64,000 bases of DNA, taken from assembly GCA_003144015.1 (NCBI GenBank), contig QFWS01000008.1:1-64000 (forward strand). The letters run 5' to 3'. The notes under the pieces were generated by a model. The model saw only the letters and a program-made list of their open reading frames with translations. It was not told the DNA's origin and made no database searches. A program made the translations under genes and the position numbers. Shown piece by piece: positions 6,851 to 16,350 of this stretch. Numbering within the stretch: the first letter of the stretch is position 1; the number at the start of each line of letters is the position of its first letter. This DNA comes from Flavobacteriaceae bacterium LYZ1037. Lineage in GTDB: Bacteria; Bacteroidota; Bacteroidia; Flavobacteriales; Flavobacteriaceae.

Positions 6851-9678
6851 AATTAAGTTTTTTAAGCAGTCTATTATTTTTAGTGCCAATGTTACTTTTA
6901 AGTCAGAATAAAATTGATTTAAAAGCAGATTTTAATGCTGAAAAAAAACAGATAAAAATTGCTCAAACCATCACGTATTTTAATCATACGAATGATGTTT
7001 TAGAAGAAATTTATTTAAACGATTGGAACCACAGTTTTGCAACTAAAACAACACCATTAGCCAAACGTTTTGCCGAAGAATACAATGCCGATTTTCATTT
7101 TGCAAAAAACGATGATAGAGGATACTCTGTAATTACATCCATCAAACAGAACCAACAAGAACTAAATTTTGAAAGGTTAAAAGACCAATTAGATGTAGTT
7201 AAAGTTGTCCTTAATACCCCTTTAAAACCTAACGAAAGTTATACCATCAACTTAAATTATATCGTGCAGGTTCCAAGTGATAAATTTACCCGTTATGGTA
7301 TGACCTCTAATGGCGATTTTAATTTGCGTTATTGGTACATGACACCTGCTGTCTACAATGGTGAATGGCAATATGCAAGCAACAAAAACTTAGACGATTT
7401 ATTTGTTCCTGTAGCAGATGTGAGCATGGAACTTCATGTTCCAAATAGTTACAATATCACTTCAGAGTTAGACCAAAAAGATATCTCTCAAAAAGACAGT
7501 ATTCTTACAGTTGTTCTTGAAGGAAAAAATAGAGTGAACACCAAATTGTTTTTAAATAAAACAAAATCATTCAGTCAAATAAAAACCGATTATTTTACCA
7601 TGGTCTCAAATTTAGATGAAGCAAAGCTAAATATGATTGACAATCTGGTAATAACCGATCAGATATCTAAATTCCTAACAGAGCATATTGGTCCTTATCC
7701 CCATGAAAGATTACTGGTTACAGATATTGATTACCGAAAAAATCCTATTTATGGTTTAAACCTTTTGCCTGATTTTATTCGTCCGTTTCCAGATAAATTC
7801 CAATACGAATTAAAGGTCTTAAAAACAGCTTTAAATAATTATTTAGATAACATTATCATTACAAACCCAAGAAAAGACCAATGGATTATTGATGGGTTAC
7901 AAACCTACTTTTTAATGAAATATGTTGAAGAGTTCTATCCAGACATGAAACTTGCAGGTAGCTTATCTAGAATATGGGGCATCCGCTCATTTCATGCCAC
8001 ACAATTAGATTTCAACGACCAGTATCCTTTTTTATACATGCACATGGCGAGAGAAAATCTAGACCAGCCGTTAAGCATGGAAAAAGATTCCTTATTAAAA
8101 TTCAATAAAAATATAGCAAACAAATACAAAGCTGGTGTTGGTTTACGCTATATTGATAATTATATAAATGACGATATTTTAGAAAACTCTATAAAAGAAT
8201 ATGTTTCTAAATTTGAATTGAAGGAATCTTCAACTATAGATTTTCAAAACATACTACAAGCAAATAGTACTAAAAATTTAAATTGGTTCTTTACAGATTA
8301 TTTAACTACTAAAAAGCGCATAGATTACACTATTTCAGAGGTTGAAGAATCTAGAGATTCGGTGAAAGTTACTATCAAAAACAAAACGCAAACCAATGTC
8401 CCAATTTCTGTATTTGTATTACAAAAAGACTCGATTGTTTCTAAAATTTGGGTCGAAGATATTGCCGATACAAAAACAGTAACAATTGCAAAAAACCATG
8501 GCACCAAAGTCGTTTTAAACAAAGACATGATTGTCCCAGAATTTAATTTAAGAGACAATACTAAATCTTTAACCAATTCACTATTTAACAGGCCTATTCA
8601 ATTACGATTAATAAAAGACATTGAAGACCCAGCATATAATCAAGTGTTTTTTATGCCTATTGTAGAATTTGATAATATTTACGATGGTATTGTACTTGGT
8701 GTAAAGGCCTATAATAAAACCGTATTAAAGAAAGCATTTTATTATAAAATTTCACCTCAATATGGAACAAAATCCAATTCATTAACTGGAGGAATCACAC
8801 TTAATTACAATCAGTATATAGAGAATAATGACACTAATTTGTTTAGCATCAATTATGGTGTTTCTGCAAGTTATTCAAGTTATGCTGAAGATTTATTTGT
8901 TAGAAAATTAACCCCAGGAGTACAATTTTTATTTAGGGACAAATTAAATCTCATGTCAAATAAAAAGCAGTACGTTACCATGCGTTATGTAGACATTAAT
9001 CGAGATCAAGATTTAAGCCTAGATGCCGATGAAACAGAACCAAATTATAGCGTTTTAAATTTAAGATATAATAATATAAATAAAGGTTTAGAAGATTATG
9101 TTTCTTGGTTTTCTGATGTACAATTTGCTAAAGATTTTGGTAAAATCGCTTTTAATTTTGAATACCGAAAATTAACCGAAAAAAGTAGACAATACAACCT
9201 GAGGTTATTTGTTGGAACTTTTTTATATAATGACAGTTATAAAGCATCCGATTATTTCAGTTTTGCGCTAGATAGACCTACTGATTATTTATTCGATTAT
9301 AATTATTATGGTCGTTCCGAAGACTCTGGTTTATTTAGTCAGCAAATTATAATTGCCGAAGGTGGTTTCAAATCAAAACTTGAAACACCTTATGCCAACG
9401 AATGGATAAGTACGATAAATGGTAGTACAACGCTTTGGAAATACATTCTAGCTTATGGAGATGCTGGTTTGGTAAAAAACCATGGAGAAGACATCAAATT
9501 TGTTTACGACTCAGGTATTCGTGTGAGTTTAATTCCAGATTATTTTGAACTCTATTTTCCAGTGTATTCTAATTTAGGCTGGGAAGTTGCGCAAGCTCAT
9601 TATGCTGAAAAAATTCGCTTTGTAGTAACTTTAGACTTTAAAACCCTCTTTGGTTTGTTTAGCAGACGTTGGTATTAA
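6847..9678 (+). CDS. Degenerate M1-peptidase-like domain fused to an outer-membrane beta-barrel
   Basis: This is a 943-residue exported protein starting at a TTG that overlaps the previous stop (TTGA); the signal peptide follows at once (KLSFLSSLLFLVPMLLLSQ). Residues ~20-560 follow the M1 metallopeptidase layout (N-terminal beta domain, then YPHERLLVTDIDYRK and the catalytic-helix region). The zinc motif is gone: the place of HExxH reads LNNYL (329-333), and the downstream WLxEGFAxY reads WIIDGLQTY (346-354). Residues ~580-943 are rich in alternating aromatic strands and end in RRWY, as expected of an outer-membrane barrel. It cannot be a zinc peptidase and may be a binding or assembly factor. 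A family relationship to M1 is inferred from layout, not from catalytic residues. Confidence 0.7.
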   Translation: MKLSFLSSLLFLVPMLLLSQNKIDLKADFNAEKKQIKIAQTITYFNHTNDVLEEIYLNDWNHSFATKTTPLAKRFAEEYNADFHFAKNDDRGYSVITSIKQNQQELNFERLKDQLDVVKVVLNTPLKPNESYTINLNYIVQVPSDKFTRYGMTSNGDFNLRYWYMTPAVYNGEWQYASNKNLDDLFVPVADVSMELHVPNSYNITSELDQKDISQKDSILTVVLEGKNRVNTKLFLNKTKSFSQIKTDYFTMVSNLDEAKLNMIDNLVITDQISKFLTEHIGPYPHERLLVTDIDYRKNPIYGLNLLPDFIRPFPDKFQYELKVLKTALNNYLDNIIITNPRKDQWIIDGLQTYFLMKYVEEFYPDMKLAGSLSRIWGIRSFHATQLDFNDQYPFLYMHMARENLDQPLSMEKDSLLKFNKNIANKYKAGVGLRYIDNYINDDILENSIKEYVSKFELKESSTIDFQNILQANSTKNLNWFFTDYLTTKKRIDYTISEVEESRDSVKVTIKNKTQTNVPISVFVLQKDSIVSKIWVEDIADTKTVTIAKNHGTKVVLNKDMIVPEFNLRDNTKSLTNSLFNRPIQLRLIKDIEDPAYNQVFFMPIVEFDNIYDGIVLGVKAYNKTVLKKAFYYKISPQYGTKSNSLTGGITLNYNQYIENNDTNLFSINYGVSASYSSYAEDLFVRKLTPGVQFLFRDKLNLMSNKKQYVTMRYVDINRDQDLSLDADETEPNYSVLNLRYNNINKGLEDYVSWFSDVQFAKDFGKIAFNFEYRKLTEKSRQYNLRLFVGTFLYNDSYKASDYFSFALDRPTDYLFDYNYYGRSEDSGLFSQQIIIAEGGFKSKLETPYANEWISTINGSTTLWKYILAYGDAGLVKNHGEDIKFVYDSGIRVSLIPDYFELYFPVYSNLGWEVAQAHYAEKIRFVVTLDFKTLFGLFSRRWY

Positions 9679-9823
9679 TTTACACTTCAAACAAAACTGT
9701 ATAATATCGGCTTTTTAGTATCATATTTTTAACGATTTCTAAAATAACTAACAATCTTTCAGTTTTTTGTTGCATTTTACTCTAAACACTGATAATTTGT
9801 TAATTCTTTAACTAACAATCAGA

Positions 9824-9854
9824 TTGCAAAACACACAAATTTTGACTAAATTTG
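9824..9854 (+). promoter_or_regulatory. Bacteroidetes-type promoter for the E1 dehydrogenase
   Basis: TTG at 9824-9826 is followed after 20 bases by TAAATTTG (9847-9854), close to the primary sigma-factor consensus TTG-N19-TAnnTTTG. Transcription should start near 9861, about a dozen bases before the ATG at 9874. Confidence 0.65.
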
Positions 9855-9873
9855 CACCATTAAAATAAGAACC

Positions 9874-12285
9874 ATGCAAACAAATCCAGACGTACAAAAA
9901 GACCTTTCTTTCGAAGACTTTAAAGCAGAAGTTTTAAACGATTATAAAATGGCTGTCACCTCTCGTGAATGTAGTCTTCTTGGTCGTCGTGAAGTCCTAA
10001 CAGGAAAAGCGAAGTTTGGAATTTTTGGAGATGGAAAAGAAGTACCTCAATTAGCATTGGCAAAAGCGTTTAAAAATGGGGATTTTCGTTCGGGTTATTA
10101 CAGGGATCAAACTTTTATGATGGCTATTGGCGAATTAAATATTCAACAGTTTTTTGCAGGTTTATATGGTCATCCTGATATTGCACACGATCCAATGTCT
10201 GCAGGAAGACAAATGGGTGGACATTTTGCAACACATAGTTTAGATGAAAAAGGAAACTGGAAGGATTTAACAAAACAGAAAAATTCTAGTGCAGATATCT
10301 CTCCAACAGCTGGACAAATGCCTAGATTATTAGGTTTAGCTCAAGCTTCAAAAATTTATAGACAAGTAAAAGGCATTGATACCACAAATTTTTCTGAAAA
10401 AGGAAATGAAGTGGCTTGGGGAACTATTGGAAACGCCAGTACCAGTGAAGGCTTGTTTTTTGAAACTATAAATGCAGCTGGTGTTTTACAAGTACCAATG
10501 GTGATGAGTGTTTGGGACGATGAATATGGTATTTCTGTACATGCAAGACATCAAACAACAAAGGAAAATATTTCTGAAATCTTAAAAGGATTTCAAAGAG
10601 ATGAAGATAATAAAGGATTTGAAATTCTTCGTGTTAATGGTTGGGATTATCCAGCCTTGATTGAAACTTATCAAAGAGCTTCAAAAATAGCCAGAGAAGA
10701 ACACGTCCCTGTATTAATTCATGTTAACGAATTAACACAACCTCAAGGGCATTCAACTTCAGGTTCTCACGAACGTTATAAAGATGAAAACCGATTGGCT
10801 TGGGAGGCAGCATTTGATTGCAACGTGAAACTTCGCGAATGGATGGTTGCCAATGGTATGGCCACAGACGACGAGTTAAAAGAGATTGAAAATGGTATTA
10901 AAAAAGAAGTTCGAGAAGGCAAAAAAGCTGCTTGGACTGCTTTTATTCAACCTTTAAAACAAGAACAACAAGAACTTGTTAGTATTTTGGAAAATGTAGC
11001 TAATTCCAGCGATAACAAAGTGTTTATTTCTAAGCTTAAAAACGATTTAGCTGACATTAAAGAACCCATAAGAAAAGACATTCTTTCTACTGCTAGAAAG
11101 GCTTTACGTTTTGTAGTAAGCGAATCTTCATCTGAAAAAAATCTATTGGTAACTTGGATTAATACATATTCTAATAAAATTCAATCAAAATACAGTTCGC
11201 ATTTATATAGCGAATCTCCTAAATCGGCATTAAACATTAAAGAAGTGAAGCCAACATACGACGCAAATAGCGAAGATGTAGATGCTAGATTAATCATTAG
11301 AGATAACTTCGATGCCATTTTTAATAAATATCCTGAAACTTTAGTTTTTGGTGAAGATGCCGGAACCATTGGAGATGTGAATCAAGGACTTGAAGGTATG
11401 CAAGAAAAATATGGAGAACTTCGGGTATCTGATGTTGGTATTCGTGAAGCAACCATTCTTGGACAAGGTATAGGAATGGCTTTAAGAGGCCTACGTCCTA
11501 TTGCCGAAATCCAGTATTTAGATTATATTTTATATGCCCTTCAAATAATGAGTGACGATTTGGCGACCCTTCAATACAGAACCAATGGACGTCAAAAAGC
11601 ACCATTAATTATTAGAACTCGTGGTCATAGATTAGAAGGTATTTGGCATTCTGGTTCGCAAATGGGTGGTGTTATAAACTTAATTAGAGGTATTCACGTT
11701 TTGGTTCCAAGAAACATGACCAAAGCAGCTGGATTTTATAACACCCTTTTAGAAAGTGACGAACCTGCTTTAATTGTAGAATGTTTAAATGGCTACAGAT
11801 TAAAAGAAAAGATGCCAAATAATATTGGGGAATTTAAAACACCACTTGGTGTGGTTGAAACAATTAGAGAAGGAAACGATATTACCTTAGTGTCTTATGG
11901 ATCTACTTTAAGAATTATTGAACAAGCAGCTAAAGAGTTACAAGGGGTTGGTATTGATGCAGAAATAATAGATATTCAATCACTACTGCCTTTCGATTTA
12001 AATCATGACATTGTAAAAAGTGTCGCTAAAACAAATCGTTTAATGGTGATTGACGAAGATGTTCCTGGAGGAGCTTCAGCATTCATATTAAACGAAGTAT
12101 TAAACACTCAAAACGCATACAAGCATTTAGATAGTAAGCCACAAACACTTACAGCACAACAACATAGGCCAGCTTACGGTACAGATGGCGACTATTTCTC
12201 TAAACCTTCAGTAGAAGATGTGTTTGAAGCAGTTTACAACGTGATGCATGAAACAAATCCTTCAGATTTTCCGAAGTTGAGATAA
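9874..12285 (+). CDS. 2-oxoacid dehydrogenase E1, fused alpha and beta subunits (branched-chain type)
   Basis: This 803-residue fusion covers both E1 chains of a thiamine-diphosphate-dependent 2-oxoacid dehydrogenase: alpha about 20-390 and beta about 470-800, the latter with VFGEDAGTIGDVNQG and REATILGQGIGMALRG. It most likely oxidatively decarboxylates branched-chain 2-oxoacids, or pyruvate, as the first step of a lipoamide complex; E2 and E3 are not in the window. The usual cofactor motif GDG...NN appears as GNA (186-188) and DD (215-216), an Asp/Asn exchange at the two metal-binding positions. It has its own promoter and a terminator directly after it, so it is a single-gene unit. Confidence 0.85.
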   Translation: MQTNPDVQKDLSFEDFKAEVLNDYKMAVTSRECSLLGRREVLTGKAKFGIFGDGKEVPQLALAKAFKNGDFRSGYYRDQTFMMAIGELNIQQFFAGLYGHPDIAHDPMSAGRQMGGHFATHSLDEKGNWKDLTKQKNSSADISPTAGQMPRLLGLAQASKIYRQVKGIDTTNFSEKGNEVAWGTIGNASTSEGLFFETINAAGVLQVPMVMSVWDDEYGISVHARHQTTKENISEILKGFQRDEDNKGFEILRVNGWDYPALIETYQRASKIAREEHVPVLIHVNELTQPQGHSTSGSHERYKDENRLAWEAAFDCNVKLREWMVANGMATDDELKEIENGIKKEVREGKKAAWTAFIQPLKQEQQELVSILENVANSSDNKVFISKLKNDLADIKEPIRKDILSTARKALRFVVSESSSEKNLLVTWINTYSNKIQSKYSSHLYSESPKSALNIKEVKPTYDANSEDVDARLIIRDNFDAIFNKYPETLVFGEDAGTIGDVNQGLEGMQEKYGELRVSDVGIREATILGQGIGMALRGLRPIAEIQYLDYILYALQIMSDDLATLQYRTNGRQKAPLIIRTRGHRLEGIWHSGSQMGGVINLIRGIHVLVPRNMTKAAGFYNTLLESDEPALIVECLNGYRLKEKMPNNIGEFKTPLGVVETIREGNDITLVSYGSTLRIIEQAAKELQGVGIDAEIIDIQSLLPFDLNHDIVKSVAKTNRLMVIDEDVPGGASAFILNEVLNTQNAYKHLDSKPQTLTAQQHRPAYGTDGDYFSKPSVEDVFEAVYNVMHETNPSDFPKLR

Positions 12286-12311
12286 AAAACATCACGATAT
12301 ATATCATTTAA

Positions 12312-12345
12312 GACCTCATTCGTTAAAAACAGTGAGGTCTTTTTA
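12312..12345 (+). terminator. Terminator after the E1 gene
   Basis: GACCTCA (12312-12318) pairs with TGAGGTC (12333-12339) around a 14-base loop and is followed by TTTTTA. It closes the E1 transcript and lies just upstream of the methyltransferase ATG, which argues for the later start of that gene. Confidence 0.75.
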
Positions 12346-12373
12346 TTATATTTATGAGCAAACAAATTCATGC

Positions 12374-13978
12374 ATGCTTACCAAGCAAGACAAAAAACAA
12401 CTTCGTGGTTTCATTTTTAGACATTTAGATGGCTTGGCAACTGCTACTACAGCTTATTCACTTCACCAAAAAGGTGTTTTACATTATTTATTAAAGAACA
12501 AAAAAGCTTCTGTTAAAGATATTGCTTCAGCATTTCAAGCAAACGAAGGATATTTAAATGTTGCATTAAGAGTTTTGTGTTCGCAAGGCTGGTTGGCGCA
12601 AAACATAGACCCTCAATTAAACGAGGTTACATTCGAAATAAATACGAAAAGTCAGGAAGCTTTCAAACTTGTTCCTCTATATAAAAACGCTGTAAACCTT
12701 TTATCCTATGCTGTTAAATTTCCTGAAGAGAAAATTGGAAGTGATGCCTTTCTAGCGTTAGAAAGCATTTTTAAAGAATATGAAAAGAATTACGGATTAA
12801 CTGGTAATAACGACATTGAACAACAGGTTTTAAAACACATTGAAGGGTGTATTGTGGCTCCAATAATTGTGTTATTGGGTGTTAATGGCTTATTTCATAA
12901 ATATTTTATGGAAGCTTCATTTACAGCTGAAGAATACCATAAAAACCCTGAAAGTTTCAAAAAAATATTAGATTTCTTTACGTACTTAGGTTGGTTTAAA
13001 AAGAAGAAAAACACCTATCAATTTACAGATGAAGGTTTGTTTTTTGCAAAACGAGCATCAGCATATGGTGTAACAGTGTCGTATCTGCCAACTTTTTTAG
13101 CATTGGATGACTTGCTTTTTGGAAACCCTTTAATTCTTAAGACAGAAACACCTAACGATGCAGAAAAACATGTACATCGTGAAATGAATGTTTGGGGTTC
13201 TGGAGGAGCACACACAACTTATTTTAAAATAGTCGATCAGGTAGTAAAAGAACTCTTTAACAAACCTATAGACGAACAGCCAAAAGGTATTTTAGACATG
13301 GGTTGTGGCAATGGTGCCTTTATTCAACATATTTTTGAAGTCATTGAACATCAAACTTCTAGAGGAAAAGTGCTTGAAGAGCATCCACTATTATTAGTTG
13401 GTGCAGATTTTAATCAAGCTGCTTTAAAAGTTACAAGAGCCAATTTAATTAAATCGGATATTTGGGCGAAGGTGATTTGGGGAGATATTGGTAGACCAGA
13501 ATTATTAGCCAAAGACCTTAAAGAAGATTATAATATAGATTTAATAGATTTATTAAATGTTAGAACTTTTTTAGACCATAATCGTATTTGGGACATGCCG
13601 AAAATTACAACTAATAGAACGAGTCTATCTACAGGAGCTTATGCCTTTCAGGGAGATCGTTTAAATAATAATTTGGTAGAAGACTCCCTTTTGGAACATT
13701 TCAAAAAGTGGAAATCATATGTCGAAAAATTTGGATTACTTATTATCGAGTTACATACTATTAATCCGGAGTTAACAGCGAACAATCTTGATGAAACAGC
13801 TGCTACTGCTTACGATGCAACTCATGGTTATAGCGACCAATATATTCTAGAAGTAGATGTATTTAAAAACATTGCTAAAGAAGCTGGGCTAATGCCAGAT
13901 GAGCGCTATTTTTCAAAATTTCCAGATTCCAATTTAGCAACTGTGAGTATTAATTTATTAAAAGGAACAATTAATTAA
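12374..13978 (+). CDS. Two-domain class I SAM-dependent methyltransferase
   Basis: This is a 534-residue protein from the ATG at 12374 (MLTKQDKKQL); an earlier in-frame start lies inside the preceding terminator. The N-terminal half is helical and contains two winged-helix-like stretches (VKDIASAFQANEGYLNVALRVL, then a second EEYHKNPESFKKILDFFTYL). The C-terminal half holds the SAM motif GILDMGCGNGAF near residue 310 and a GADFN acidic loop. The layout resembles the large methyltransferases related to the AprA loading-module MT in polyketide systems, but no PKS or NRPS gene is nearby. Neighbours are DoxX and two small hypothetical genes in the same direction with 2-11 base gaps. The substrate is unknown. 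Confidence 0.75.
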   Translation: MLTKQDKKQLRGFIFRHLDGLATATTAYSLHQKGVLHYLLKNKKASVKDIASAFQANEGYLNVALRVLCSQGWLAQNIDPQLNEVTFEINTKSQEAFKLVPLYKNAVNLLSYAVKFPEEKIGSDAFLALESIFKEYEKNYGLTGNNDIEQQVLKHIEGCIVAPIIVLLGVNGLFHKYFMEASFTAEEYHKNPESFKKILDFFTYLGWFKKKKNTYQFTDEGLFFAKRASAYGVTVSYLPTFLALDDLLFGNPLILKTETPNDAEKHVHREMNVWGSGGAHTTYFKIVDQVVKELFNKPIDEQPKGILDMGCGNGAFIQHIFEVIEHQTSRGKVLEEHPLLLVGADFNQAALKVTRANLIKSDIWAKVIWGDIGRPELLAKDLKEDYNIDLIDLLNVRTFLDHNRIWDMPKITTNRTSLSTGAYAFQGDRLNNNLVEDSLLEHFKKWKSYVEKFGLLIIELHTINPELTANNLDETAATAYDATHGYSDQYILEVDVFKNIAKEAGLMPDERYFSKFPDSNLATVSINLLKGTIN

Positions 13979-13989
13979 ATATTAAAAAT

Positions 13990-14367
13990 ATGACAAAAAA
14001 TTTTACAGATTTAGCCTTAGCCATTTTAAGAATTTCCATTTCAGGCTTAATGCTTGTTCATGGTATTCCAAAAATTGAACGTCTTTTCTCAAGTCCCATA
14101 GAATTTGGAGATCCTATTGGAGTTGGTCCAACACTATCATTAATTTTAGCATTAATAGGAGAAGTTGTCGCTCCAATTCTAATCATTATTGGTTTTAAAA
14201 CAAAATTAGCTGCAATTCCTTCTGCTATAACTATGTTTGTGGCTGCTTTTATAGTTCATATTGATGATGATTTTGGCACAAAAGAAAAAGCTCTTTTATA
14301 CTTGGTTTGTTTTGTTGTCATTTTTCTAGCAGGACCTGGAAAATATGCTATTGATAATAAAAAATAA
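13990..14367 (+). CDS. DoxX-family integral membrane protein
   Basis: This 125-residue protein has four hydrophobic segments: ILRISISGLMLVHGIPKI, LSLILALIGEVVAPILIIIGF, AAIPSAITMFVAAFIVHI and ALLYLVCFVVIFLAGPGKYAID. The RI..G.mLvHG start and the GPGKYaiD end are typical of the DoxX/SURF4-like group. Some members help handle thiol or oxidative stress; here no partner tells its role. It begins eleven bases after the methyltransferase and probably shares its transcript. Confidence 0.85.
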   Translation: MTKNFTDLALAILRISISGLMLVHGIPKIERLFSSPIEFGDPIGVGPTLSLILALIGEVVAPILIIIGFKTKLAAIPSAITMFVAAFIVHIDDDFGTKEKALLYLVCFVVIFLAGPGKYAIDNKK

Positions 14368-14369
14368 CT

Positions 14370-14846
14370 ATGAAAGCTGTTTCAGTTGTTACTATAAAAA
14401 AAGAATTGCATCATCGTTCTTCAGAGGAACTTATGGAACTTTGTTTGCGTTTATCGAAATTCAAAAAAGAAAACAAAGAACTACTAACTTATTTGTTATT
14501 TGAATCTCATGATGAATCTGGCTATATAGAAACTGTCAAACAGGAAATAGACGAACAGTTTGAAACCATTAATACAGATAGTTACTTCTACATTAAAAAA
14601 AGTGTTCGTAAAATTTTAAGAAATATTAAAAAATATGCGCGTTATTCACTTAAGAAGGAAACTGAAGTGGAACTGCTACTCTATTTTTGTAAAAAACTAA
14701 AAGATTTCAAACCATCCTTTAAAAGAAATGTAACGCTAACAAACATTTATGAAAGACAGATTTTAAGCATTCAGAAAATAGTTGTCAAGCTTCATGAAGA
14801 TTTACAATATGACTATAATTTAGAGTTGGAAAGATTAGAAAATTAA
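14370..14846 (+). CDS. Hypothetical protein, charged and helical
   Basis: This is a 158-residue protein without signal peptide or membrane segment. It is rich in Lys and Glu, with long predicted helices (SSEELMELCLRLSKFKKENK; IKKSVRKILRNIKKYARYS; a C-terminal helix ending LELERLEN). I recognise no domain. The length and composition suggest a conserved flavobacterial cytosolic protein, perhaps nucleic-acid binding given the basic helices, but this is a guess. It starts two bases after doxX and ends six bases before the DUF2200 gene, so the three are co-transcribed. Confidence 0.75.
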   Translation: MKAVSVVTIKKELHHRSSEELMELCLRLSKFKKENKELLTYLLFESHDESGYIETVKQEIDEQFETINTDSYFYIKKSVRKILRNIKKYARYSLKKETEVELLLYFCKKLKDFKPSFKRNVTLTNIYERQILSIQKIVVKLHEDLQYDYNLELERLEN

Positions 14847-14852
14847 CAGATT

Positions 14853-15218
14853 ATGACAACAACACCAGAACACGACGAACGTGTTGCAAAATTGACCTTT
14901 GCATCTGTATACCCACATTATGTTGACAAAATTGAGAAAAAAGGTAGAACTAAAGCCGAACTACATCAGGTTATACAATGGTTAACCGGTTTTAATGAAT
15001 CTAAACTACAAGAACTTATAGATGAGAAAGTGACTTTTAAAACGTTTTTTGAGAAGGCAAAATTAAACCCAAATGCGCATCTTATAAAAGGTGTTATTTG
15101 CGGCTATCGGATTGAAGACATTGAAACACCCTTAACACGACAAGCCAGATATTTAGATAAATTGATAGATGAATTAGCCAAAGGACGTAAGATGGAAAAG
15201 ATTTTAAGAGTTGCTTAA
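14853..15218 (+). CDS. DUF2200 family protein
   Basis: This is a 121-residue cytosolic protein with the hallmarks of DUF2200: [23 protein letters not shown] near the start, VIQWLTGF, then [18 protein letters not shown] and a basic end. The family is small, widespread, and of unknown function. It is the last gene of the methyltransferase-doxX run and faces holA, whose stop codon lies 21 bases beyond. Confidence 0.88.
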   Translation: MTTTPEHDERVAKLTFASVYPHYVDKIEKKGRTKAELHQVIQWLTGFNESKLQELIDEKVTFKTFFEKAKLNPNAHLIKGVICGYRIEDIETPLTRQARYLDKLIDELAKGRKMEKILRVA

Positions 15219-15239
15219 AATAACTTGTATTATTGAACG

Positions 15240-16244
15240 CTAATTCATAATCCTAACCATCAATTCTTTGAGTAAATCTCCTTGCTTAACCGCATTGGAT
15301 CCTACTCCTTTACTTTTTACATCAAATTCTCTTAAAACAGCAATTATACCACTCACCTGTTTCATGGGATAATTTCTTGCTGCAGCAATATATTCGTTTG
15401 TGAAATACGGGTTTATTTTTAATGCTGAGGCAACACTTCTTGGGGATTTGTCGTGTAAACCATGTAAGTGCAATAATTTAGAAAAGAAACTAAACAGCAA
15501 AGACACTGTAACCACCATGGGATTATCTTTTGGGTTTTCGCCAAAATATTTAATAATCTGCTGTGTTTTTAAAACATCCTTGGCTCCAACAGCTTTTTGC
15601 AACTCAAAATTATTATAGTCTTTACTAATTCCAATATTTTGTTCAATATGTTCTGGTGTAATTTGCGTGCCTTCAGGAAGGATAATTTTAAGCTTATCCA
15701 ATTCGTTAGAAATTTTACTTAGATCTGTTCCTAAAAACTCTGCTAGCATTTGTGCAGCCTTAGGAGAAATGGTGTAATTCTGACCAGATAATACACGTCT
15801 AATCCAATCGGCTACTTGATTGTCGTAAAGTTTTTTACTTTCAAAAATAACACCCGTTTTTTTAAGCGTTTTATATAGTTTTTTACGCTTATCAATGGAT
15901 TTGTACTTATAATTAAAAACTAAAATGGTTGTAGGTTGTGGTTGCTCAGCATAATCCACAAGCTTTTCTATGGTTCGCGATAAATCTTGAGCTTCCTTTA
16001 CAATTACCACCTGATGTTCTGCCATCATAGGATAACGTTTGGCCTGGCCTACCACATCTTCAATAGTCACATCGCGACCATATAACACCATTTGATTAAA
16101 GCCTTTTTCTTCTTCAGAAAGGATACTGCTTTCAATATATTTTGAAATCTTATCTATATAGTAAGGTTCTTCTCCCATTAAAAAATAAATAGGATGCAAC
16201 TTACCATTTTTAATATCTGTTACTAATTGTCTGACTTCGTCCAA
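15240..16244 (-). CDS. holA: DNA polymerase III subunit delta (HolA)
   Basis: This 334-residue protein has the order of the clamp-loader delta subunit: an N-terminal domain with PIYFLMGEEPYYIDKISKYI (the degenerate nucleotide-binding start), GRDVTIEDVVGQAKRYPMMAE, the middle strand TILVFNYKYKSIDK, then the helical collar domain with FNFELQKAVGAKD-like residues. Delta opens the beta sliding clamp during replication. The length matches the family. It is transcribed away from the HsdR-N gene, sharing a 106-base spacer. Confidence 0.92.
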   Translation of the reverse strand: MDEVRQLVTDIKNGKLHPIYFLMGEEPYYIDKISKYIESSILSEEEKGFNQMVLYGRDVTIEDVVGQAKRYPMMAEHQVVIVKEAQDLSRTIEKLVDYAEQPQPTTILVFNYKYKSIDKRKKLYKTLKKTGVIFESKKLYDNQVADWIRRVLSGQNYTISPKAAQMLAEFLGTDLSKISNELDKLKIILPEGTQITPEHIEQNIGISKDYNNFELQKAVGAKDVLKTQQIIKYFGENPKDNPMVVTVSLLFSFFSKLLHLHGLHDKSPRSVASALKINPYFTNEYIAAARNYPMKQVSGIIAVLREFDVKSKGVGSNAVKQGDLLKELMVRIMN

Positions 16245-16299
16245 ATTTCTAAAAATTCCAAATTAAAAAAATTACAAACCCCAAAATACGTTAAGGATG

Positions 16300-16330
16300 T
16301 TTGGTTTTTGATGAATGTAACTTAACTTTG
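16300..16330 (+). promoter_or_regulatory. Consensus Bacteroidetes promoter
   Basis: TTTG (16300-16303), exactly 19 bases, then TAACTTTG (16323-16330) is a full match to TTTG-N19-TAnnTTTG. Transcription should start near 16337, giving a short leader before the ATG at 16351. It drives the HsdR-N/DUF998/GT2 gene run. Confidence 0.8.
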
Positions 16331-16350
16331 AAAAAAATCCAATTGCCTTG

